Source: Thermoleophilum album (GTDB taxonomy: Bacteria; Actinomycetota; Thermoleophilia; Solirubrobacterales; Thermoleophilaceae). From it: 64,000 nt of DNA. The stretch is taken from positions 1,178,001-1,242,000 of the forward strand of contig NZ_FNWJ01000001.1 of NCBI RefSeq assembly GCF_900108055.1, given 5' to 3'. A model generated the notes under the pieces. That model was not told where the DNA came from. It did not search any database and worked only from the letters and a program-made list of their open reading frames with translations. Numbering within the stretch: position 1 is the first letter of the stretch; every line of letters begins with the position of its first letter. Positions 41,763 through 49,855 of the stretch are shown piece by piece. A program made the translations under genes and the position numbers.

Positions 41763-42137
41763 ATGAAGAAGATCGAGGCGTATATCCGCCACGAGGCGTT
41801 CGAGGCGATCCGCAAGGAGCTCCTCGAGCGCGGGTTCCCCTCGCTGTCGATCGCCGAGTACAAGGGCTCGGGCCGGCAAAAGGGGATCACCGAGCACTAC
41901 CGCGGCTCGGAGCTGACGATCCACCTGCGGCCCAAGCTCAAGCTCGAGATCGTCGTCGAGTCGAAGGACGTGGACGTGGTTGTGGAGACGATCCTCAAAC
42001 ACGCCCGCACCGGTCGCATCGGCGACGGGAAGATCTTCGTGCTTCCCGTCGAGCGAGCGATCCGCATCCGGACGGGCGAGGAGGGCGAAGCCGTCCTCCA
42101 AGCCCATCCGGCCGAAGAGATACCGGCCGGGGCCTAG
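41763..42137 (+). CDS. glnB: PII nitrogen regulatory protein
   Basis: A 124-residue PII signal transducer. MKKIEAYIRHEAFEAIRKEL, the T-loop with GRQKGITEHYRGSELT (Tyr at the position modified in PII proteins) and the nucleotide loops (ARTGRIGDGKIFVLPVERAIRIRTGE) are intact. It binds 2-oxoglutarate and ATP/ADP and gates Amt. Lies 21 bp after amt, so is cotranscribed. No modifying enzyme (GlnD/GlnE) is in the window, so whether the Tyr is modified is unknown. Confidence 0.95.
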   Translation: MKKIEAYIRHEAFEAIRKELLERGFPSLSIAEYKGSGRQKGITEHYRGSELTIHLRPKLKLEIVVESKDVDVVVETILKHARTGRIGDGKIFVLPVERAIRIRTGEEGEAVLQAHPAEEIPAGA

Positions 42138-42148
42138 TGCCGCCGGTC

Positions 42149-42184
42149 GGTGGGCGCGCGGCGCCACGGCGCCGCGCGCCCACC
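42149..42184 (+). terminator. Strong hairpin between glnB and glnA
   Basis: ggtgggcgcgcggcgcc and its exact complement are separated by two bases (17-bp arms). It lies 11 bp after the glnB stop and 47 bp before glnA. No T-run follows, so it may partly terminate transcription and protect the upstream mRNA, giving glnA its own level. Confidence 0.7.
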
Positions 42185-42230
42185 CCGCTTGCAGAAGTCA
42201 GGTGACCGAAGGAAAGGAGCAGGCAAGTCA

Positions 42231-43580
42231 ATGACCGTAGTCGACGAGAGAAGCAAGCTGGCGAGCGAGGTGCTCGCTCGCGTCGAGCAGGAGAACGTCG
42301 AGTTCATCCGGCTCTGGTTCACCGACATCCTCGGTCAGCTCAAGTCGTTCGCGATCGGGCGCGAGGAGCTGGCCGGGGCGCTCGAGGACGGGATGGGCTT
42401 CGACGGCTCCTCGATCACTGGCTTCAACCGCATCGAGGAGTCGGACATGGTGGCCCTGCCCGACCCCTCCACGTTCGCCATCCTGCCCTGGCGCTCGGGC
42501 GAGACGCACAAGGTCGGGAGGATGTTCTGCGACATCCTCACGCCTGATCGCAAGCCCTACGAGGGTGACCCGCGCTACGTCATGCGCCGGGCGCTCGAGC
42601 GGGCGAAGCAGATGGGCTTCGATCACTACTACCTCGGGCCGGAGCTCGAGTTCTTCCTGTTCAAGTCGGACCAGGCGCCGGAGGTCCTCGACCGTGGCGG
42701 CTACTTCGACTTGACGACCCTCGACGTCGGTTCCGACTTCCGCCGCGACTGCGTGTTCACGCTGCGGGAGCTCGGTATCCCCGTCGAGTACACCCACCAC
42801 GAGGTCGGACCGTCGCAGCACGAAATCGACATGCGGTTCGCGGACGGGCTGCAGATGGCCGACAACACGATGACCTACCGGATCGCCGTCAAGGAGGTGG
42901 CGCAGAAGCACGGCTTCTACGCGACCTTCATGCCGAAGCCGCTGTACGGCGAGAACGGATCGGGCATGCACACCCACCAGTCGCTGTTCAGGGGTGACGA
43001 GAACGCCTTCTTCGACCCCAACGACGAGTACTACCTGTCGGACGTCGCGAAGGCGTTCATCGCTGGTCAGCTGCGGCACGCCCGCGAGCTGTCGGCGCTG
43101 TTCGCGCCCTCGGTCAACTCCTACAAGCGGCTGGTGCCGGGCTACGAGGCGCCCGTCTACGTTGCCTGGTCGCGGCGCAACCGTTCGGCCCTGATCCGGG
43201 TGCCCGTGTACCACCCCGGTAAGGAGAAGGCGACGCGGGCGGAGATCCGTTGCCCGGATCCCTCCTGCAACCCGTACCTCACGTTCGCCGCGTTGCTGCA
43301 CGCGGGCCTCGAGGGCATCGAGAAGGGGTACGAGCTGCCGGCTCCGATCGAGCGCAACCTGTATGACCTCACCGAGCGTGAGCGTCAGCAGATGGGTGTC
43401 GACCATCTGCCCGAGTCGCTCGGCGAGGCAGTCGAGGAGATGGCGCGGTCGGAGCTCGTCGAGCGGGCCCTCGGCTCGCACATCTTCTCGCGCTACGTCG
43501 ACCTTAAGCGCGAGGAGTGGCTGGAGTACCGGGTGCAGGTCACGCCCTGGGAGATCCAGCGCTACCTGCCGGTCACCTGA
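42231..43580 (+). CDS. glnA: Glutamine synthetase type I
   Basis: A 449-residue GS-I subunit that makes glutamine from glutamate, ammonia and ATP. Signature segments: FDGSSITGFNRIEESDM, LGPELEFFLF, THHEVGPSQHEIDMRF, the NGSGMHTHQS loop, SVNSYKRLVPGYEAPVY and RCPDPSCNPYL. The C-terminal part holds RNLYDLTERE, where the adenylylated Tyr sits in GSI-beta enzymes; the surrounding residues differ, so adenylylation is uncertain. ATG 42231 follows GGAAAGGAG. Third gene of the nitrogen cluster. Confidence 0.95.
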   Translation: MTVVDERSKLASEVLARVEQENVEFIRLWFTDILGQLKSFAIGREELAGALEDGMGFDGSSITGFNRIEESDMVALPDPSTFAILPWRSGETHKVGRMFCDILTPDRKPYEGDPRYVMRRALERAKQMGFDHYYLGPELEFFLFKSDQAPEVLDRGGYFDLTTLDVGSDFRRDCVFTLRELGIPVEYTHHEVGPSQHEIDMRFADGLQMADNTMTYRIAVKEVAQKHGFYATFMPKPLYGENGSGMHTHQSLFRGDENAFFDPNDEYYLSDVAKAFIAGQLRHARELSALFAPSVNSYKRLVPGYEAPVYVAWSRRNRSALIRVPVYHPGKEKATRAEIRCPDPSCNPYLTFAALLHAGLEGIEKGYELPAPIERNLYDLTERERQQMGVDHLPESLGEAVEEMARSELVERALGSHIFSRYVDLKREEWLEYRVQVTPWEIQRYLPVT

Positions 43581-43609
43581 ACGGCAGACGAGCGGGGTAG
43601 AGGCGATCC

Positions 43610-44725
43610 GTGTCCGGCCCGGGTCGACTCGCCACGCCGCGCGGCGCCCATCTCGAGATGGTGGGTGCGGTGTTGGCGGGCGAGGGACTGCGGGGCCTGG
43701 CGCGGATCGCCTCCCGCTACGTCGGGGCACCGGTCGCGCTGATCGTTCCCCGCCTCGGCACCGCCGAGGCGTCCTGGCAGCGCTTCGAGCGCTACGTGGC
43801 GGCGCGCTTGCGTGGCGCTGAGGTCGAGCGCCCGCCGGAGGTGACGGCCGAGGTGCCGATCTCTTCGGGTGGTCAGGAGGTCGGCTACGTGCTGCTGCTC
43901 GGTGAGGGCTCGGACGAGGCCGCCGAGTACCTGCACATGGCGGCGATCGCCGCGCTCACCGAGGTGGCGGTAGCCGACGCCCGCGAGGAGACCGCGCAGT
44001 CGCTGCGCGGAGCCTTCCTCGAGCGCGTGCTGCGCGGCGAGGAGCAGGACGCGCAGGCAATTCTTCGCGCCGCTAAGCGCCTCGGGTGTGACCTCTCGAA
44101 GGGCTACGTGGCGCTCTGCGCGGATCCCGGTGGCCCGGTCGCGGGACGGGTGATCGCCGCCCTGCGCAGCGAGCGCGCCGACTCGATCGCACAGGCCATC
44201 GACGGCCGCGTGTACGCGCTCTTGGCGGGCGAACGCGGGCCGGTCGAACGGCTGGCGAGCCGCCTGCCGGGAGGCGCTGTAGCCGGGGTGTCGTCGGTCT
44301 ACCGCGACGCCGCCGACGCGCGCCGGGCGCTCGAAGAAGCCGAGCTCGTGCTCGAAGTGAAAGCGGCGGGCGGGGAGGCGACCCCCGAGGCGATCAACGA
44401 CGGCGCCTACCGCCTTTTGTTTCGCGCGCTTGTCAGCCATCCCGAGGAGGTGCGCGACCTCTACGAGCGCACGGTCGCGCCGCTCGTCCGCTACGACGAG
44501 CAGTACGGGACGCAGCTGGTCGCGACGCTCTCCTCGTACCTGGAGCACAACTGCAACATGCAGGCCACTGCCTCGGCGATCCACACCCATCGCCACACCG
44601 TCGCCTATCGCCTCGACCGGGTGCGCGAACTGACCGGTCTCGACCCGCTCGTGACCGAGCACCGCGAGCGTCTTTCGCTGGGCCTGAAGGCGTACAGGGT
44701 GATTGCGCCGCGCCTGCCGCGGTGA
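43610..44725 (+). CDS. PucR/CdaR-family transcriptional regulator
   Basis: A 371-residue regulator. The C-terminal PucR-type helix-turn-helix is clear: TLSSYLEHNCNMQATASAIH and HRHTVAYRLDRVRELTG. The middle has a GGDEF-like CdaR domain and the N-terminus a GAF-like part. Such regulators control purine, polyamine or carbohydrate catabolism. GTG start 30 bp after glnA suggests it belongs to the same operon and may sense nitrogen status. The last codons overlap the first unit of a tandem 23-bp repeat. Confidence 0.85.
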   Translation: MSGPGRLATPRGAHLEMVGAVLAGEGLRGLARIASRYVGAPVALIVPRLGTAEASWQRFERYVAARLRGAEVERPPEVTAEVPISSGGQEVGYVLLLGEGSDEAAEYLHMAAIAALTEVAVADAREETAQSLRGAFLERVLRGEEQDAQAILRAAKRLGCDLSKGYVALCADPGGPVAGRVIAALRSERADSIAQAIDGRVYALLAGERGPVERLASRLPGGAVAGVSSVYRDAADARRALEEAELVLEVKAAGGEATPEAINDGAYRLLFRALVSHPEEVRDLYERTVAPLVRYDEQYGTQLVATLSSYLEHNCNMQATASAIHTHRHTVAYRLDRVRELTGLDPLVTEHRERLSLGLKAYRVIAPRLPR

Positions 44726-44767
44726 CTGCGCCGCGCCTGCCGCGGTGATCGCGCCGCGCCCCTGGCG
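44699..44767. repeat. Three tandem 23-bp repeats spanning the PucR stop codon
   Basis: gtgattgcgccgcgcctgcc- type units occur at 44699-44721, 44722-44744 and 44745-44767. Units one and two differ at one base; unit three is diverged. The TGA stop of the PucR gene lies at the start of the second unit. Confidence 0.8.
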
Positions 44768-44847
44768 GTGACTTGCGACGAGGCGCACGATCCGTGAGGA
44801 TCGGCGTCGAGCGGTCGAGTCGAGGGAGGATGCGGAGGGAGGATGCG

Positions 44848-45636
44848 ATGCGCCGACGCGCGCTGTGGCTACTCGTTTCCTTAGTACTGGTCGCGCTGCT
44901 CAGTTGGCCGGCAACGGCCGCCGCGGTGCGTTATGTCGCGCTCGGCGACTCCTACTCGTCGGGCACGGGGACGCGTAGTTACTACGACTCGACCTGTCAG
45001 CGCTCGGTTTACTCGTATCCGTACCTCGTGCACCAGGCGCATCCGAGTTGGACGTTCGTGCACGCCGCCTGCTCGGGGGCGAAGACCGCCGACCTCATCA
45101 ACAGTCAGGCGTCGAGCCTGACCACCGGCACCGACTGGGTGACGTACACGATCGGTGGCAACGACGCCGGCTTCTCGAGGGTGATCACGGAGTGCGCGAA
45201 GCCGTGGTGGTTGTCGGACTGCAACGGCGCCATCGACCGCGCGCAGGCGTTTATCCGCAACACGCTGCCGGGACGCCTCGACCAGGTCAACCAGACGATC
45301 AAGATGCGTGCGCCCTACGCGCGGGTGATCGTGCTCGGCTACCCGCGACTTTTCAACGGCGAAGACTGCAACGCCGGCACCTTTTTCAGCCCAGCGGAGG
45401 AGCAGCGGTTGAACGAGACCGCCGACTTGCTGCGCGACACCCTGCGGGCGGCGGTCGCACGTGCCGGCACGAACTTCGTTTTCAAGGATGCGATTCCGCC
45501 GTTCATCGGCCACGCCGTGTGCGATGCGGTGGAGTGGATCAACGGGCTTTCGAACCCGGTGTCCGAGAGCTACCACCCGAACCGGGCCGGCCACGCGAAC
45601 GGCTACGCGCCGCTCGTGCGGGCGGTCACCGGATAG
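44848..45636 (+). CDS. Secreted SGNH/GDSL esterase
   Basis: A 262-residue exported hydrolase. Signal peptide RRRALWLLVSLVLVALLSWPATAAA precedes the SGNH blocks: GDSYSSG with the nucleophile, GGND (oxyanion), and SYHPNRAGH with the catalytic Asp/His region. Several cysteines (DSTC...RSV; AACSGAK; ECAKPWWLSDC; EDCNAG; HAVC) suggest three disulfides, as in Streptomyces GDSL lipases. Substrate is likely an ester-linked lipid or acylated polysaccharide. ATG 44848 has GGAGGGAGG in front. Confidence 0.88.
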   Translation: MRRRALWLLVSLVLVALLSWPATAAAVRYVALGDSYSSGTGTRSYYDSTCQRSVYSYPYLVHQAHPSWTFVHAACSGAKTADLINSQASSLTTGTDWVTYTIGGNDAGFSRVITECAKPWWLSDCNGAIDRAQAFIRNTLPGRLDQVNQTIKMRAPYARVIVLGYPRLFNGEDCNAGTFFSPAEEQRLNETADLLRDTLRAAVARAGTNFVFKDAIPPFIGHAVCDAVEWINGLSNPVSESYHPNRAGHANGYAPLVRAVTG

Positions 45637-45705
45637 GGCGCTGGCGCCGCTCGCCCGGCGCTGCCGGCAGGCCGGCGGGGGGTGAGGCTCGGACGGTAGC
45701 GCCGG

Positions 45706-46536
45706 TCAGCGCTCTGCGGCGAGCGCGTCCGGGAGGTCGGCGATCGAGTCGAGGGTGAGGTCGGGTCGCACGCCGAGCTCGCGAAGGTCGGCGTCGGTGT
45801 GTTTTCCCGACCGCACGAAGACGCCGCAGATCCCGCACGCTTGTGCGCCCGCGACGTCGGTCTCGGCGTCGTCACCGACCATCACGCACCGCTCTGGTGG
45901 TAAGCCAAGATCGGCGAGCACCAGTTCGAAGAAGTGGGGCGACGGCTTGCCCACGACGACCGCTTGGCGGCGCGTCGCGTACTCCAGCGCTGCTACGAAC
46001 GGCCCGAGGTCGAGCGCGAGACCGTCGTCGCGCCGCCAAGTCCGGTTGCGCTGGAGCGCGATCAGCTGCGCCCCGTCGGTTATCCACCGGAACGCCCCGT
46101 TGAGCAGCGCGTAGTCGAAACCCTCGCCGAGGTCGCCGAGCACGATCGCGTCGATCGCGGGACCCGAGCCTTCGCTCGCGGGCACGCGACCGCCGCGGCG
46201 ACGCGCGTCGTCGGGACCGGCAGCGATCCGCAACCCCGCGAACTCCGCTTGCAACTCGTCGGGTGCGAGCAGCGCAACCGCTCGGTGGCCGTGCTCGCGG
46301 CAGTAGTCGGCGGCGAGTCGGGTCGGTGTGACGAGCTCCGAGGCAGCCGCCTCGAACCCGAGCTGCTCGAGCAGCTCGAGCAGCCGCGCACGCGACCGCG
46401 CCGTCGTGTTCGTGACGAAGCGCAGCGCGAAACCGGCCTCCCGCAGCGCGGCGACCGCCTGCGGGGCGCCCGGGATGGCTTGGTCACCGACGTAAAGCAC
46501 GCCGTCCATGTCGAGCAGTACCGCCCGGGCACGCAC
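45706..46536 (-). CDS. HAD-IIA family phosphatase (NagD/LHPP-like)
   Basis: A 276-residue HAD hydrolase with a class IIA cap. Motif I LLDMDGVLYVGDQAIPGA, motif II FVTNTTARS, the lysine in VVVGKPSPHFFE and motif III MVGDDAETDVAGAQACG are all present. LHPP/NagD-type enzymes act on sugar phosphates, pyridoxal phosphate or phospho-amino acids. The GTG at 46536 (VRARAVLLDMDG) gives the usual length. It is divergent from the amidotransferase. Confidence 0.88.
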   Translation of the reverse strand: MRARAVLLDMDGVLYVGDQAIPGAPQAVAALREAGFALRFVTNTTARSRARLLELLEQLGFEAAASELVTPTRLAADYCREHGHRAVALLAPDELQAEFAGLRIAAGPDDARRRGGRVPASEGSGPAIDAIVLGDLGEGFDYALLNGAFRWITDGAQLIALQRNRTWRRDDGLALDLGPFVAALEYATRRQAVVVGKPSPHFFELVLADLGLPPERCVMVGDDAETDVAGAQACGICGVFVRSGKHTDADLRELGVRPDLTLDSIADLPDALAAER

Positions 46537-46578
46537 GCGAGCGATGCTAGGCGAGCGGGTATTACGCTGACCCGCCGC

Positions 46579-47307
46579 ATGGCGAAGGTCTGCGTGGTTC
46601 GGCATGTTCCTTGGGAGGGGCCCCACCGCATCGCCGCGGCGCTCGCCGACTTCGAGCTCGTGGAGGTCGACGCGCTCGCGCCCGGTGCCGAGCTTCCGGA
46701 GCCGGGGCGCCTGGCGGGGGCGGTCGTGATGGGCGGGCCGATGTCGGCGAACGACGATCGCCGGCTGCCGGGGATCGCTGCCGAGCTGAGTTGGATCGAG
46801 CGCCTCCTGGCCGCAGGGGTGCCGTACCTCGGTGTCTGTCTCGGATCGCAGCTCCTTGCCCGCGCCGCCGGGGCGGCGGTGCGCCCTGGGGCGCACCCGG
46901 AGATCGGTTTCGCGCCGGTACGTGCGACGCCGGAGGGCGAGCGCGATCCGCTAGTGCGCGCCCTGGCGCCAGAGACGGTCGTTCTCCACTGGCATGGGGA
47001 GGTCTTCGAGCTGCCGGCGGGCGCGGTCTCGCTCGCCGCCTCGGAGCTCACCGAGCACCAGGCGTTCCGCCTCGGCGATCGCGCATGGGGGCTCCTGTTC
47101 CACGCCGAGGCCGACGAGGAGCTCGTGGCTCAGTGGCTGCGCGAGCCGGTGATGCGGCGCGAGGCTCGTGACGCGCTCGGTCCACAGTTCGAGCGCTTGC
47201 TTACGGCTGCCGCGGGCGCCCACGCCGCGGAGCTCGCACGCCGCGGCGACCGCGCCTTCCGCGCGTTCGCGCGCGCGTGCGCGGAGCGAGCGAGCGGGAT
47301 GTCGTAG
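46579..47307 (+). CDS. Class I glutamine amidotransferase-like protein
   Basis: A 242-residue GATase-1 domain protein of the stand-alone GMP-synthase-like type. The nucleophile Cys lies in LGVCLGSQLLARAAGAAV and the His-x-Glu pair in LLFHAEADEELV. MGGPMSANDDR and ELTEHQAFRLGDRAWG fit this family. The accepting substrate is unknown. ATG at 46579. An exact 16-bp duplicate covers its stop codon. Confidence 0.88.
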   Translation: MAKVCVVRHVPWEGPHRIAAALADFELVEVDALAPGAELPEPGRLAGAVVMGGPMSANDDRRLPGIAAELSWIERLLAAGVPYLGVCLGSQLLARAAGAAVRPGAHPEIGFAPVRATPEGERDPLVRALAPETVVLHWHGEVFELPAGAVSLAASELTEHQAFRLGDRAWGLLFHAEADEELVAQWLREPVMRREARDALGPQFERLLTAAAGAHAAELARRGDRAFRAFARACAERASGMS

Positions 47308-47328
47308 GGGCTAGCGGGATGTCGTAGG
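47293..47328. repeat. 16-bp duplicate over the amidotransferase stop codon
   Basis: agcgggatgtcgtagg occurs at 47293-47308 and, identical, at 47313-47328. The first copy contains the TAG stop, the second lies just beyond it. Confidence 0.75.
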
Positions 47329-47384
47329 CGGCCGTTCGCCCGGCGCCGCTCGCCCCTGGCGCGTGAATTTTTTGTGTTTTGGTC

Positions 47385-47415
47385 TTGACGTCTCTCTCTC
47401 TCTCTCTCGTTTATT
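47385..47415 (+). promoter_or_regulatory. Candidate promoter with (TC)9 microsatellite in its spacer
   Basis: TTGACG (47385-47390) matches five of six -35 bases and TTTATT (47410-47415) four of six -10 bases. Between them lie nine exact TC dinucleotides (47391-47408) and a G, a 19-bp spacer. Gain or loss of one unit would shift the spacer to 21 or 17 bp, which would strongly change promoter strength. It lies 46 bp before the precursor toxin gene. Promoter boxes are judged by eye. Confidence 0.6.
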
Positions 47416-47460
47416 GGTTTGCGCGGCAAGGTTCGGTTCTGGTTTAGAGGAGGTTTTTTG

Positions 47461-48309
47461 ATGGTTTCTCGCTCGCGTGCGGTTTGTTTGGCGGTGTGTG
47501 TGTCGGTCGTCGCTGGCGCGGGGTTCGCGGCGCAGGCGGGGGCTGACACGGAGCCTTCGGATGTCACGCCGGCGGGGGCGGTCGCGGAGCTGCGGGCGGC
47601 AGCGCCGGAGGTTTTGGGGCAGGCGCCGCGGGTTGTGGTTGGTGGCGAGACGCTTGATCCTGCGCTTCGCCGGGAGGGTTCGGGCTTCACCCTTGAGGGC
47701 GCTGGGGTGGATGCGCGGGTGTCTGCGAGCGCTGGGGGTGGGTTTGCGCTTGAGGGTGCGGGCGACGCTCCGGATCTTGTGGTCAGACCGCAGGGCGTTT
47801 CGCCGGACGCGGATGCGGGGGTGCGGGCCGGTGACGCGGTTGTTTTCGCGAACACCCAGCCGGGTGCGGACCAGGTGGTGAAGGCGAACGCGCTTGGTTT
47901 GGAGACGTTCGTGCAGATCCGCGGGCCGGAGTCGCCTGAGGATTACAGCTACACCGTCGATCTGCGGGGCGAGGGGCAGCGGCTTGTTTTGCTCGACTCG
48001 GGGGCGGTCGCTATCGTCGACCCTGACGGCAACCCGGTGGCGGTCGCAACCCCACCGCAAGCCCACGATGCGAACGGCAAGCCTGTGCCCGTGACAGCGA
48101 GCGTGAACGGCAACACCCTCACCCTGCACGTCCCCCACACCACAGGGAACTACGCCTACCCGATCGTGGTCGATCCGTTCTGGCATTGGTTTAGGCGCGC
48201 TGCGAAGTGTGCAGCTGGAGGGTTCCTCGGTGCGGTCAGCGGATCACGGTTGGGCTGGTGGGGTGCAGCTATCGGCGCTGCTGCTGGCTGCTACGTGGCT
48301 GCGGGGTGA
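47461..48309 (+). CDS. Secreted precursor with YPIVVDPFW boundary and two-cysteine tip (putative polymorphic toxin/bacteriocin)
   Basis: A 282-residue complete member of the island's family. ATG 47461 follows AGAGGAGG with a run of six T. Parts in order: signal peptide (about 1-28, ending FAAQAGADTE), an Ala/Gly-rich prodomain, a conserved beta-rich pre-tip domain (about 145-242, YSYTVDLRGEGQRLVLLDSG, VNGNTLTLHVPHTTG) ending in AYPIVVDPFW, then a variable tip. The tip begins HWFRRAAKC, has 26 mostly Gly/Ala/hydrophobic residues, a second Cys and a short tail. A small membrane protein follows with overlap. Export and membrane-disrupting action are inferences. YPVVADP-like boundaries are found in actinobacterial secreted proteins, but I know of no function for this one. 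Confidence 0.7.
   Translation: MVSRSRAVCLAVCVSVVAGAGFAAQAGADTEPSDVTPAGAVAELRAAAPEVLGQAPRVVVGGETLDPALRREGSGFTLEGAGVDARVSASAGGGFALEGAGDAPDLVVRPQGVSPDADAGVRAGDAVVFANTQPGADQVVKANALGLETFVQIRGPESPEDYSYTVDLRGEGQRLVLLDSGAVAIVDPDGNPVAVATPPQAHDANGKPVPVTASVNGNTLTLHVPHTTGNYAYPIVVDPFWHWFRRAAKCAAGGFLGAVSGSRLGWWGAAIGAAAGCYVAAG
47906..48183. repeat. Recombination-sized repeat, copy A (278 bp; pre-tip domain)
   Basis: The segment from cgttcgtgcagatccgcgg to the ttctgg of the boundary recurs as copy B at 49914-50191 (same length, few substitutions). Its last 153 bp (48031-48183) recur without any difference I can find as copy C at 51538-51690. Sequence diverges completely right after the boundary in all three, which is the pattern of exchangeable tips. 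Confidence 0.9.
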
Positions 48310-48500
48310 TGGGGATGCCGCGGCCGCTTGCAGCTGTGCTTTGGGGATGTTTATACCTGGCAATCGCCTTGTTTTGGAGGCATGAGGTGCGGACGCTGGG
48401 ATGGATCGCTCCGATCGCGAGTTTGTTTGTCGCGATGTGGCTCGTGCAGCTGCTGGACCACGTGTATCGCCGCCTTTTCAGAAACCAGCTTGGTGTCTAG
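48309..48500 (+). CDS. Small two-TM protein (putative immunity partner of the first tip)
   Basis: A 63-residue membrane protein with two hydrophobic helices (AAVLWGCLYLAIALFW; LGWIAPIASLFVAMWLVQLL) and a basic tail. ATG overlaps the precursor stop by one base (TGATG), so translation is coupled. Position directly after a putative membrane-active tip suggests immunity, by analogy with bacteriocin systems. No sequence family recognised. Confidence 0.6.
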   Translation: MGMPRPLAAVLWGCLYLAIALFWRHEVRTLGWIAPIASLFVAMWLVQLLDHVYRRLFRNQLGV

Positions 48501-48527
48501 CCTTATGTCGGGAGCTCGGCCACGGAC

Positions 48528-48782
48528 GTGAGCTGGATAGAGATGGTTGGTTCACCGGTAAGCAGTCGCCTGACTGTCGACCCAGTGAGGATCGCAGGCA
48601 ACTACGCCGACCCGATCGTCGTGGACCCGTTACGGGGGTGGGTGAAGCGCGCTGCGCGGTTTGCAGGCAGGTGGCTTTTCCCGGCTGCGCGTGCGTATCT
48701 ATGTGTCGATTCCGCGGCGGAATTCGTGAGCCGCCCCTCAGTCAAGCGGGGAGCGGAAGCTCTTGTGCTGTGTTGGCCGTAG
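48528..48782 (+). CDS. Orphan tip cassette with degenerate boundary
   Basis: An 84-residue ORF without signal peptide. About 30 residues of decayed pre-tip domain end in AGNYADPIVVDPLRGW, recognisably the same boundary as the complete gene. The tip reads WVKRAARFAGRWLF and then has Cys-(22 residues)-Cys near the end (YLC ... VLCWP). GTG start. It is probably a silent or recombinable cassette, as it cannot be exported by itself. Two small membrane proteins follow. Confidence 0.6.
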   Translation: MSWIEMVGSPVSSRLTVDPVRIAGNYADPIVVDPLRGWVKRAARFAGRWLFPAARAYLCVDSAAEFVSRPSVKRGAEALVLCWP

Positions 48783-48825
48783 GGGCGGGGTAGGCGTTCT
48801 TCGGTTGTGAGACGGGTCGGCTGAT

Positions 48826-49311
48826 ATGGCGAACGGTAGACGATTGGGCGGCAGCGACACGGCTTGTGGGGGATCGCGCGCGCTGGTTGCGTTGAAGTTA
48901 TGGCGCCCTCTTATAGAGGGGGTGGTTTTTTTCATCGCGGCGATGGCGGTGCTCTATGTGGGTCTCGTTGACCTGGAGGGGCTTCTAGCGCGGATGCTGT
49001 GTGCGCTTGCAGCTTTGTCACTTTTGGGGAGGGCGATGTTTGGTTCGGCTGAAGTTGTCCGTTGGCTGAAATCGCGGGTGGGCCGAAGGAGCACTACCCG
49101 TCAGGGCGGGGTGGTGGTTCAAGCAGCTGTTGGGGGTCGGTGGATGAGGCGCTCGCTGCGAGGCGCGGCAATTGCGTTTTTTGTCCTTGCGCTGTATGTG
49201 GGCACGACCGGGCACGATCGGCCGTCTCGACTGATGTTGTTGTTGGCACCGAGTGTGGGAGCAGCGGATGTCTTTTTGGGTGTGCGCGACGGACTATCGC
49301 GAGCTAGTTAA
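48826..49311 (+). CDS. Multi-TM protein (putative immunity)
   Basis: A 161-residue membrane protein with about four hydrophobic helices (LIEGVVFFIAAMAVLYVGLV; ARMLCALAALSLLG; AAIAFFVLALYVG; RLMLLLAPSVGAADVFLG). Connecting loops are basic. It follows the orphan tip at 48528 by 43 bp. No family recognised; the role as immunity is inferred from repeated tip-then-membrane-protein order. Confidence 0.55.
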   Translation: MANGRRLGGSDTACGGSRALVALKLWRPLIEGVVFFIAAMAVLYVGLVDLEGLLARMLCALAALSLLGRAMFGSAEVVRWLKSRVGRRSTTRQGGVVVQAAVGGRWMRRSLRGAAIAFFVLALYVGTTGHDRPSRLMLLLAPSVGAADVFLGVRDGLSRAS

Positions 49312-49376
49312 GGGGATGCATCCGCCGCCCATCATTAGTAGCGGTATAAGGTGTTTGAACGGTGTCTGGGGGTGAG

Positions 49377-49832
49377 ATGGGTGAAGCGGGGCTCGTGAGC
49401 AGGGCAGCCGCGTGGGTGCGGTGGTATGCGGCTGTGTTGGTCGTGTTTGTTGTGCCGCCCGTGTGGGTGGTTGCTGGTGTTGTCACTCGGTCCGCGCTAA
49501 ACCTCGCTGCCGGTGTGTTCTGTGGGCTAGTTGCGGCTGGGGAGTTGTTGCTGTGGCTGCGGGCTGGGGGCGACGGTTGGCGGGCACTGGTCGTGCCGCC
49601 CAAAAGCGGGGAGCGATTCCCGCTTCGAGCGGCGTCGCTGTCGTCGGGCGTGGCGATCGGCGCGGCATTGATCAGCGAGTCATCGCGCACGGGTAGAGGC
49701 GATCTGTTTTTGGGGATAGCGTTCGTCGTCGCGTCGGTCGGGGCGCTCGGGGAATATGTCGTTGGGCGCTGGAGAGGTCGGTGTGACGGTGTCCGTAGGG
49801 GGAGGCATGCCAGCCCGCCGAGCGACGTGTAA
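49377..49832 (+). CDS. Multi-TM protein (putative immunity, tip partner missing)
   Basis: A 151-residue membrane protein with four hydrophobic helices (AAVLVVFVVPPVWVVAGVV; NLAAGVFCGLVAAGELLLWL; LRAASLSSGVAIGAALI; LFLGIAFVVASVGALGEYVV). It is the second membrane gene in a row, so its tip has either been lost or is shared with the preceding pair. ATG 49377 (or GTG 49362). Not similar in sequence to the neighbouring membrane proteins. Confidence 0.55.
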   Translation: MGEAGLVSRAAAWVRWYAAVLVVFVVPPVWVVAGVVTRSALNLAAGVFCGLVAAGELLLWLRAGGDGWRALVVPPKSGERFPLRAASLSSGVAIGAALISESSRTGRGDLFLGIAFVVASVGALGEYVVGRWRGRCDGVRRGRHASPPSDV

Positions 49833-49855
49833 CGCTCGCGGCTTTCGCACGCGCT

